From positions 1 to 64,000 of the forward strand of contig JAKASI010000001.1 of assembly GCA_021828185.1 (NCBI GenBank): a stretch of DNA of 64,000 bases, written 5' to 3'. Below the pieces are notes generated by a model that was given only the letters and a program-made list of their open reading frames with translations, was not told the DNA's origin and made no database searches. Numbering within the stretch: position 1 is the stretch's first letter; each line of letters begins with the position of its first letter. The translations under genes and the position numbers were made by a program. This document shows, one piece after another, positions 57,770-64,000 of the stretch. This DNA comes from an archaeon (lineage in GTDB: Archaea > Thermoproteota > Nitrososphaeria > Nitrososphaerales > UBA183).

Positions 57770-58711
57770 ATGGTTTCTTCGTTTTACGGGAAGGATGTCA
57801 TTTCGGCTGCTGAACTCAAGAGAGATTCGTTGGAGAGTCTGTTCGACGCCGCGGATTTCATCAGAAACAGCCTAGCCAAGAAGAGGATGCTGGACATCCT
57901 CGAAGGCTATCTGCTGGCCACCGTCTTCATGGAGCCTTCAACGAGGACGCGTCTGAGCTTCCAATTTGCCATGGTGAAAGTGGGCGGGAGCGTGATAGAC
58001 TTTGGACCTGCAGAAGCCGCTTCCATAGCCAAAGGGGAGACATTCGAAGATACACTGAGAATGATCGACGGATATCGCCCTGACGCAGTGGCGGTCAGGG
58101 CCAAGGCGGTCGGGTCGGCAAGGCAAGCCGCTGATATCTGCGAAGCCCCAGTGATCAACGCAGGCGACGGCTCGAACGAGCATCCCACGCAGGCTATGCT
58201 GGACTTGTATACGATAAGACGAATACGACACGAGATTGACGGCGTCAGTATCGGTGTCATGGGGGACGTAGCGCACAGCCGCACGACTAGCAGCCTGTCG
58301 ATGGCCCTAGACAAGTACGACCGAGTGAAGATATTCTACATCGCTCCTGAGGAACTCCAGGTCAGGCAGGAGACGCTTGACTCCCTGCACAATGCGACCT
58401 ATCAGAAGACGGACGACCTGCAGAGGGTGTTTTCTCAGCTTGACTTCCTCTATGTCACCAGACTACAGAAGGAGAGGTTCGCCAATCCCGATGACTACCA
58501 GAGGCTGAAAGGGTCTTACCAACTGAACAAGGCATTTCTGATATCTCATCAGAAGGTTCCGTACATACTTCACCCCCTGCCCAGAGTTGACGAATTGGGG
58601 CCGGACGTCGACAGTCTACCGGCCGCCAAATACTTCGAGCAAGCCAAGAACGGACTGTATTTGAGGGCAGCTCTCCTAGCGCAGATTCTCATAAAAGACG
58701 CTCCAGGCTAG
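57770..58711 (+). CDS. pyrB: Aspartate carbamoyltransferase, catalytic chain
   Basis: Second step of pyrimidine synthesis. 313 residues from ATG 57770. Carbamoyl-phosphate motif FMEPSTRTRLSFQFAM, Lys in IAKGETFEDT, INAGDGSNEHPTQAMLDLYT, MGDVAHSRTTSSL and ILHPLPRVDELGPDVD. The regulatory chain pyrI normally follows in archaea but is not found downstream here: the next 300 bp hold no gene. Confidence 0.95.
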   Translation: MVSSFYGKDVISAAELKRDSLESLFDAADFIRNSLAKKRMLDILEGYLLATVFMEPSTRTRLSFQFAMVKVGGSVIDFGPAEAASIAKGETFEDTLRMIDGYRPDAVAVRAKAVGSARQAADICEAPVINAGDGSNEHPTQAMLDLYTIRRIRHEIDGVSIGVMGDVAHSRTTSSLSMALDKYDRVKIFYIAPEELQVRQETLDSLHNATYQKTDDLQRVFSQLDFLYVTRLQKERFANPDDYQRLKGSYQLNKAFLISHQKVPYILHPLPRVDELGPDVDSLPAAKYFEQAKNGLYLRAALLAQILIKDAPG

Positions 58712-59009
58712 CCGGGCACGTAGCAGCTCGAACAAAAGATCTTCAACGGCCTGAAAGCGGCCCAAGGCATAAACGCCCAATGTATCTCGGGGCATGGAGT
58801 CCTCGTGCCCCCCGCATCTCAGGACACCTTCAAACGTTTCGAACGAGCCATCAACTCGTCGACGTTCGACAGGTCGCGTAACTGTCTCTCGTATGCTGAG
58901 ATGGATATGGATGCAGTGGAAAGGCCGCCAGACCGCAGGGCCTCGTCAAACGAATTCTGTGCCTATTCGGCAACACCTTTAATTCGCCATGTACGTCATC
59001 AATCTCCTC
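58712..59009. other. Intergenic 298 bp
   Basis: No gene accepted. A 62-codon frame at 58794 has no coding character. CCTTTAATT at 58976-58984 is the likely TATA box of the next gene. Confidence 0.5.
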
Positions 59010-60017
59010 ATGCAGAGAATTGGGTTTGCCACAGGATACGCGCCTGACGCCACGGTCCGAGACATGATCGGGTGGATTCAGTCCGCGGAAAAAAGACGCT
59101 TTGAGATGGGCTTCTTCTCTGAGACGATCAACCTTGTCAGGGATGCTGTGTCGGCTCTATCTTCTTTCAGCGTTTCCACCCAGAAAATAGCGCTCGGCGC
59201 GACCCAGATTGTCAGGCTGCGCAGCCCCCTGGTGATGGCTCAGACGATGGCGACATTGGACGAACTGTCAGGCGGCAGGACCGTCTTTGCCTTTGGTGCT
59301 TGCACGCAGTCACACGCCGTCCGACACGGCTTAGAGGTATTAGACCCAGCGGCGATTCTCGTGGAGTATGTCGAATCCGTAAGACAAATTCTGACGGGGG
59401 ATGAAGCAAGTTACGAGGGCAAGTTTGTCAAGTTCAAGAACATCAGGCTCTCGTTCGAGCCTCCGAGACGCAGAATACCAATCTGGATTGCGGCAACGAG
59501 CAAGACAGGCCTCCGCATTGCGGGCGCTGTGGGCGACGGTGTTCTTCTAAACACAATAGCTTCGCCGGACTATTCGAAGAACGCGGTGGAAATCGTCCGG
59601 AATTCAGCACGTGAAGCTGGACGAAACCCTGAAGACCTGGAGGTAGCTCAACTCATTGTCGCGGCCGCATCGGAAAATCAGAAGGAGGCTATCGATGCCG
59701 TGAGGTGGGAGGTCGCCAACAAGTTCACCCCCACACAGGCAGGATTCAACTTCCGCCAGAAGCTCAGAGTAGGTGAGTCAGTGATGAAGGAAGAAGATTT
59801 CCCCATGCTTCAGAAAGCGTACGAAACCGGTGGCATGGAAGGGCTCATGCGCGCTCTGCCCGAATCGTACCTTACCGGACTGGCTGCGTGTGGAACGCCT
59901 GACGAGGTGAAGGAGCGTCTAGGCGAGTATTCCAGTGCCAAGGTGAGGCTCCCTCTGGTGAGGCCAGCCAAAGCCGAGCTCTCAACAGAACTCATAGACT
60001 TGCTCGCGCCCGATTGA
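59010..60017 (+). CDS. F420-dependent LLM-family oxidoreductase (Mer-like)
   Basis: 335 residues from ATG 59010, preferred over ATG 58989 since the TATA-like box (58976-58984) is only 29 bp away. Luciferase-like barrel: RIGFATGYAPDATVRDMIGW, GATQIVRLRSPLVMAQTMAT, LDELSGGRTVFAFGAC, VKFKNIRLSFEPPRRRIPIW and AGAVGDGVLLNT. The layout resembles methylenetetrahydromethanopterin reductase and F420-dependent alcohol or glucose-6-phosphate dehydrogenases; the exact substrate is open. F420H2 could be recycled through NpdG. Confidence 0.85.
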   Translation: MQRIGFATGYAPDATVRDMIGWIQSAEKRRFEMGFFSETINLVRDAVSALSSFSVSTQKIALGATQIVRLRSPLVMAQTMATLDELSGGRTVFAFGACTQSHAVRHGLEVLDPAAILVEYVESVRQILTGDEASYEGKFVKFKNIRLSFEPPRRRIPIWIAATSKTGLRIAGAVGDGVLLNTIASPDYSKNAVEIVRNSAREAGRNPEDLEVAQLIVAAASENQKEAIDAVRWEVANKFTPTQAGFNFRQKLRVGESVMKEEDFPMLQKAYETGGMEGLMRALPESYLTGLAACGTPDEVKERLGEYSSAKVRLPLVRPAKAELSTELIDLLAPD

Positions 60018-60193
60018 CCGTGGGCATTGATTCCCATACCGGTCCTCCTGCTAGCCGAATGCAGACAGTGTTGCGCAAGACCTGGCATCGAGTTGGAACG
60101 CACGTCATGCCTGCGACGGCGGTCGAAAACGGCCTCCGCATGGGTCGTCAACCTGCGTTCACGAAATGTGATTAGAAAGCACTTCTGATGCAC

Positions 60194-60225
60194 AAAAAAG
60201 GGGGGTTCCCAGAAAGAATCTGGGA
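60194..60225 (-). terminator. Stem-loop plus T-run after the solute-binding protein gene
   Basis: On the minus strand a 7-bp stem (TCCCAGA ... TCTGGGA, 60207-60225) with 5-nt loop is followed by CCCCCC and TTTTTT (60194-60199). Suits the end of the solute-binding protein transcript. Confidence 0.6.
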
Positions 60226-60252
60226 CGTTAACCCGAAGGTTCGAATGAAAGC

Positions 60253-61569
60253 CTAGGGAGGAACCGGTGGTAGTATTGGCTTCGCCGTCGCAAGGTTCAG
60301 CGGGTACACTGTCAGCAGCTTCCCGTTCTGCCACTGCGCAATGACTGGAAACGCGTCAACATTGGCGCCTATGGAGTTGAAGTGTATTTGGTCCTCAGGG
60401 AGGATGAGGGCATTCCCTGATGTTACAGTCATCGAGTGCAGTGTTTGGTCAATTACCACTGGATTGGTAGAGGCCGCCTGGTTGATGGCATCGGCAATGG
60501 TCCACACGGCAGAGTAGTAGGAGCCAGCAGCTTCAGGCATGAAGTAGCCATACTTCGCTTGGTACTCGCTGTTGACTGACTGCGCTATCAGTTTGCTTTC
60601 GTTCGCGTTGTAGGCAGCTGCGGTGAAAATTAGGTTTGTGTCGTTGCCCACCTGCTTGTAGAGCTGCTGCAATGGAAAGCCACCGGAGCCACCTATGATG
60701 GGAATGTTCAGTCCTTGGGCTCGAAGTCCCTGAACTATCAAACTCGCATCATTCAGGTATGATACCTCCATGATTAGTTGCGGATTGGCCGCCTGAACGG
60801 CGGTCACCACGGGCTGGGCATTAGTGAACCCACTGAGGGAGTACGGTTCATTCAGGACCACATGGTACTGGGGGTACTGCTGCAAAGCCGCTTGGACTGC
60901 CTGGGCGACGCCTGCACCATAGGCGTCGTTTTCATAGACCAGGGCAATCCTTGAGACATCGAAGCCCTGAGTCCCCAAGTAGACAAGGAAGTTGACCATC
61001 GAGTCTCCGAAGGTGGTAGCATTGGGGGCTATCCTGAACCCATAGGTGTAGCTGTTCGTCGTGGCAAGATTGGAGAATGCGGTGTGAATCAAAGGCACCT
61101 GATACTGCTGGAACAGCGGGAGAAGCGGTATCGTCAGACCAGAAGCATAGGCTCCTACCGCAGCTGTGATGTTCTTGTTGGTTGAGAGGAGGCTCTGAAC
61201 GACGCTATATGCCTGGGTCGCGTCGCTTGTAGTATCAACAGACAAGATCTTGATTTTGGCACCTCCAAGTGCCGTGATTCCGCCAGCGTTGTTAATGTCC
61301 TGCGCAGCCAACTGAGCTGCCTGCAGACAGGTGGTCCCAAAGTAGGAACTCGAGCCGGTCAGCGGAAACACCGCCGCTATGGTGATTGTCGGTGCGGGCT
61401 TGCTCGACGTCGTAGTGGTGGTCGTGGTTGACGAAGACGAGGATGCGCTAGAGTAGGCGTAATAACCTCCCAGTGCGACGACCAAGATTACGATTATCAC
61501 AACTACAGCGACTGCGGTCGAAATTGCGTTTCTCTTGGTGTGTCTTCCTAGAATGTTTTCTACCTTCAT
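60253..61569 (-). CDS. Branched-chain amino acid-type ABC solute-binding protein
   Basis: 438 residues from ATG 61569 (a TATA-like box lies on the minus strand at 61595-61602). A short basic N-terminus and one membrane helix (AVAVVVIIVILVVALGGYYA) anchor it, then a Ser/Thr-rich linker (SSSSSTTTTTTTSS) typical of archaeal surface lipid-free anchors, then a LivJ-like domain (ITIAAVFPLTGSSSYFG, AAQLAAQDINNAGGI, AAVGAYASGLTIPLLP, IALVYENDAYGAGVAQAV). Binds amino acids or amides outside the membrane. No permease or ATPase genes are adjacent, so it is an orphan in this window. Confidence 0.9.
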   Translation of the reverse strand: MKVENILGRHTKRNAISTAVAVVVIIVILVVALGGYYAYSSASSSSSTTTTTTTSSKPAPTITIAAVFPLTGSSSYFGTTCLQAAQLAAQDINNAGGITALGGAKIKILSVDTTSDATQAYSVVQSLLSTNKNITAAVGAYASGLTIPLLPLFQQYQVPLIHTAFSNLATTNSYTYGFRIAPNATTFGDSMVNFLVYLGTQGFDVSRIALVYENDAYGAGVAQAVQAALQQYPQYHVVLNEPYSLSGFTNAQPVVTAVQAANPQLIMEVSYLNDASLIVQGLRAQGLNIPIIGGSGGFPLQQLYKQVGNDTNLIFTAAAYNANESKLIAQSVNSEYQAKYGYFMPEAAGSYYSAVWTIADAINQAASTNPVVIDQTLHSMTVTSGNALILPEDQIHFNSIGANVDAFPVIAQWQNGKLLTVYPLNLATAKPILPPVPP

Positions 61570-61594
61570 CGGCTCAAATTCGAGCCGTATGGCT

Positions 61595-61602
61595 ATTTTA
61601 AT
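61595..61602 (-). promoter_or_regulatory. TATA-like box of the solute-binding protein gene
   Basis: ATTAAAAT on the minus strand, 29 bp before ATG 61569. Confidence 0.5.
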
Positions 61603-61780
61603 CATATCCCCTAACCGATGGGGGGCCTGTTGACAACGCAGATGTGGTGGCGTCTCCCTCCTCCTTCCCACTCAGCTCGCCCCAATCGTCTTTGCCGTAG
61701 AACGAACCGACTTCATGGATAGAGACCCTAAGGGATTAGCAACTATCCCTAAATGACTTCATTCGGCTGGTCGTTTGTTT

Positions 61781-63163
61781 ATGACAGTCGACTTGGTGGT
61801 GAAGGGTGACAACATCTTCCTTTCGAGCGAAAGGTGCATCAGAGGCGGAGTTGCGATTGACGACGGCAAGGTCGTGGCCATAGGCGCGTTCGCATCGCTT
61901 CCGCAGGCAGAAAGAGTGCTGGACGCGGACGGGATGGCTGTTTTTCCTGGCATCATCGATGGGCATGTGCACTTCAGAGAACCTGGTTTCGAGTACAAGG
62001 AAGATCTTCACTCAGGGTCTCTGGGGGCTGCCGCGGGTGGCGTCACGACGTTCTTGGATATGCCGAACGTGAACCCACCGACCCAGGACAAGCCAAGCTT
62101 CCAGTTGAAATTGCGGCGGGCCAAAGAGAAATCTATCGTGGACTTTGGCATATTCGGGGTCGTTCTCCCGACAAACCTCGACAAGGTTCAGGAACTCGCA
62201 GCGCAGGGCGCAGTCGGCTACAAGATATTCATGGGAGAGACCGTCGGGAATCTTCCGAGCCCAGATGATTGGGAACTTGTCCTCGCCTTTAAGGAAATTG
62301 CGAAGACGGGCCTGAGGGTAGGCGTTCACGCGGAAAACAGGACCATAACAACGCATCTGGTGAACGAGTTCAAGGCGGCTGGACGGAGTGACCCTCTCGC
62401 TCACCTCGAATCGAGGCCGAGCATCTCGGAAGCCGAAGCGATAGGCAGGGCACTGGTCTTCATCAGACCGTTTCGAACAAAACTGCACATCTTCCATCTG
62501 AGTTCTGCAGACGGTCTGGAGATGGTCAAAGAGGCGAAACAACTGGGCTTCCCAATAACGGCAGAGACCTGCCCTCACTATCTTCTGCTGGACGGCAATG
62601 AGATCCGGAAGCTCGGGCCTCTGCTCAAGATGAATCCCCCTGTTAGGAGCCCGGAGCACGCCAAGGCGCTCTGGGATGGACTGAAGAGCGGCACCCTCGA
62701 TATGATTGCCACGGACCATTCGCCTCATGCGAGAGAGGAGAAGTTCAAACCGAACATATGGGAGGCGATTGCAGGATGGCCCGGCGTGGAGACGATGCTC
62801 CCCCTCATCCTGAACGAAGTGAGTCGGGGGAGGCTCAGCCTCGGAGAAGTGGTAAAGTACATGAGCGAGGGTCCGTCAAAGGTCTGGGGCATGTACCCAC
62901 AGAAGGGAACCATTGAGGTTGGCATGGACGGAGACCTCACCATTGTGAATATGGACGAAGAGATGACAATAAAGGCGGAACGCCTGCACAGCAAGAGCAA
63001 GCTGACTCCCTTCGATGGTGCGAAGATCAAGGGTATCCCATCCTATACCATCGTGGGAGGACGCGTGGTGATGGAGAAAGGCCAGGTTATGGAGGACGTC
63101 CAGAGGGGAAAGTTCGTAACCCCGGTCGCGAGTGGCCATAGTGATCATGTTGCCAGCGCCTGA
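61781..63163 (+). CDS. Dihydroorotase/allantoinase-type amidohydrolase
   Basis: 460 residues from ATG 61781 (TTG 61775 is just upstream). Metal ligands: GHVHFREPG, carboxylated Lys in VGYKIFMGE, His in GVHAENR, HLSSADGLEMV, and the catalytic Asp in MIATDHSPH. The DHOase type I / allantoinase split is hard to read by eye. pyrB 3 kb upstream favours dihydroorotase (pyrimidine step 3), but the length and EMSEGPSK-like end fit both, and the following C45-type hydrolase does not decide. Confidence 0.88.
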   Translation: MTVDLVVKGDNIFLSSERCIRGGVAIDDGKVVAIGAFASLPQAERVLDADGMAVFPGIIDGHVHFREPGFEYKEDLHSGSLGAAAGGVTTFLDMPNVNPPTQDKPSFQLKLRRAKEKSIVDFGIFGVVLPTNLDKVQELAAQGAVGYKIFMGETVGNLPSPDDWELVLAFKEIAKTGLRVGVHAENRTITTHLVNEFKAAGRSDPLAHLESRPSISEAEAIGRALVFIRPFRTKLHIFHLSSADGLEMVKEAKQLGFPITAETCPHYLLLDGNEIRKLGPLLKMNPPVRSPEHAKALWDGLKSGTLDMIATDHSPHAREEKFKPNIWEAIAGWPGVETMLPLILNEVSRGRLSLGEVVKYMSEGPSKVWGMYPQKGTIEVGMDGDLTIVNMDEEMTIKAERLHSKSKLTPFDGAKIKGIPSYTIVGGRVVMEKGQVMEDVQRGKFVTPVASGHSDHVASA

Positions 63164-64000
63164 GCCCTCCGAAGGAGGCCCTTTCGAAAGGGGATGCGCA
63201 GCAGGGAGCACCGCCAGGCGTGCCATTCGTCATAACGTGACAGCGTTCTGGAAGAACGCGGCCGTCTTTGGAATCCGCCGGAGCCCGACGCTAGGCAAGG
63301 CTGAGCCCGGGATGTTCGACGAAGACGCTCTGGAGTACATGAAGGGCTTAGCCCGAGGTTCGGGGACGAGTTTCCAAGATATCATCGCATACAACTCCCT
63401 GAACCACAACCTCGCCCCTGACGAATGCACCGTTCTAATCGCGATGGGCGACAGTACAACGACAGGTTCAGTCGTCGTCATGAAGAACAGCGACAAGGTC
63501 GGCTCCGAGAAATTTGTGGGCAGCAACTTTTACCGTAATAAGGAAATCAACATCCTGGTGTTCGAAAAACCCGACAACGGCAACAGATTCGTGGCGGTGG
63601 CAGCTGCCGGCGAGCTGTCGATAAAGATGGGGATGAACGACAAGGGAGTCGTCACTGGTAGCAACATTTCGAGAACCACCGAACTCAAGAACAGGAAGGT
63701 GGCGGTCGGCGAGGTCAGAGCCCTAGACAGGGGTTGGCTCATGAGAGAGGGAATTATCCGTAGGGCCACTGCACTGGAAGCCACGAAGTTCGCCACCGAG
63801 CGAGTAGCAGAGAGCCCCATGTACACTCCAGGGAATCTGGAGTTCGTTGACGCTGCGTCCGCCTATGTAATCGAAGGTTCCTATGACAGGCTCGCGGTGC
63901 AGAAGTTCTTGTCAGGGACCATCGCCAGATCCAATCGGTTCCAGGTGTTGCACGAACTAAACGACAGTGATGACGTCTCGAGCTATGTCAGATACGTTAG
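63147..64000 (+). CDS. C45-type acyltransferase/peptidase, 3' end beyond window
   Basis: Reads without a stop from ATG 63147 to the window end (at least 284 residues). FERGCAAGSTARRAIRHNV resembles the N-terminus of acyl-CoA:6-aminopenicillanate acyltransferase-like proteins; the autocatalytic Cys would be in LAPDECTVLIAMGD, followed by SVVVMKNSDKVG, the usual K-N-x-D region, and GMNDKGVVTGSN. Such Ntn-hydrolases cleave or transfer amide bonds. It overlaps the end of the amidohydrolase gene by 17 bp, so the two are probably one operon. Confidence 0.8.
   Translation, partial: MLPAPEPSEGGPFERGCAAGSTARRAIRHNVTAFWKNAAVFGIRRSPTLGKAEPGMFDEDALEYMKGLARGSGTSFQDIIAYNSLNHNLAPDECTVLIAMGDSTTTGSVVVMKNSDKVGSEKFVGSNFYRNKEINILVFEKPDNGNRFVAVAAAGELSIKMGMNDKGVVTGSNISRTTELKNRKVAVGEVRALDRGWLMREGIIRRATALEATKFATERVAESPMYTPGNLEFVDAASAYVIEGSYDRLAVQKFLSGTIARSNRFQVLHELNDSDDVSSYVRYV

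Overview
The window is archaeal. It encodes a group II chaperonin (thermosome), a GHMP-type shikimate kinase, F420-linked enzymes, several Lrp/AsnC-type regulators, and many genes with a TATA-like box about 24-33 bp before the start codon (leaderless or short-leader mRNAs). There is no rRNA and no convincing complete tRNA. The high GC and gene content fit a TACK-type archaeon, perhaps a non-ammonia-oxidising Nitrososphaeria/Thaumarchaeota or Bathyarchaeia relative. This placement is an inference and no marker gene fixes it.

Layout. 0-11 kb is an accessory region: a NYN-domain nuclease, an XPD/DinG-like helicase, two PD-(D/E)XK-type nuclease candidates (one membrane-anchored), small membrane proteins, a HEAT-repeat/zinc-finger two-gene unit, and a complete IS (10011-11046). 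11-17 kb holds regulators and a heat-shock block (hsp20, a small helical protein, thermosome); hsp20 and the thermosome share a near-identical 38-bp promoter element. 17.1-18.1 kb is an unassigned stretch with tRNA-like and hairpin features. 18-25 kb holds small membrane and secreted proteins, a MaoC/CitE-type acyl-CoA pair, a decayed MFS gene, a CBS protein, an intact 14-TM-type MFS exporter and an Lrp regulator. 25-29 kb encodes a membrane-anchored extracellular protein directly followed by a 910-residue protein with two AAA+ modules and a Lon protease domain, an unusual architecture.

30.5-36.9 kb is an operon-like run: a glutamate-dehydrogenase-like protein with an altered catalytic lysine position, a small helical protein, NuoE-, NuoF- and NuoG/HoxU-like subunits, and an FMN-binding glutamate-synthase-like protein. 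This looks like an NADH-linked flavin/iron-sulfur complex of unknown substrate. 37-46.7 kb is a near-complete shikimate/aromatic amino acid cluster in two divergent transcription units: aroF-aroB on +, and aroD-aroE-aroK-aroA-aroC-[chorismate mutase-aminotransferase fusion]-tyrA on -. Three genes of the minus unit (aroD, aroK and the fusion) appear to start at CTG. The fusion next to TyrA suggests an arogenate route to tyrosine.

47-51 kb mixes intact genes (RidA, F420:NADP oxidoreductase) with a decayed corridor (GltD and DsrE remnants, a split secreted protein, a frameshifted CBS/zinc-ribbon gene). 51-55 kb encodes PrpF, TcuB and TcuA, a candidate tricarballylate/aconitate module. 55-64 kb has an aminotransferase, asparaginase, pyrB, an F420-dependent LLM oxidoreductase, an orphan solute-binding protein, a dihydroorotase-family hydrolase and a C45-type acyltransferase/peptidase cut by the window end. 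Four-base NTGA stop-start overlaps recur throughout and decide several starts.
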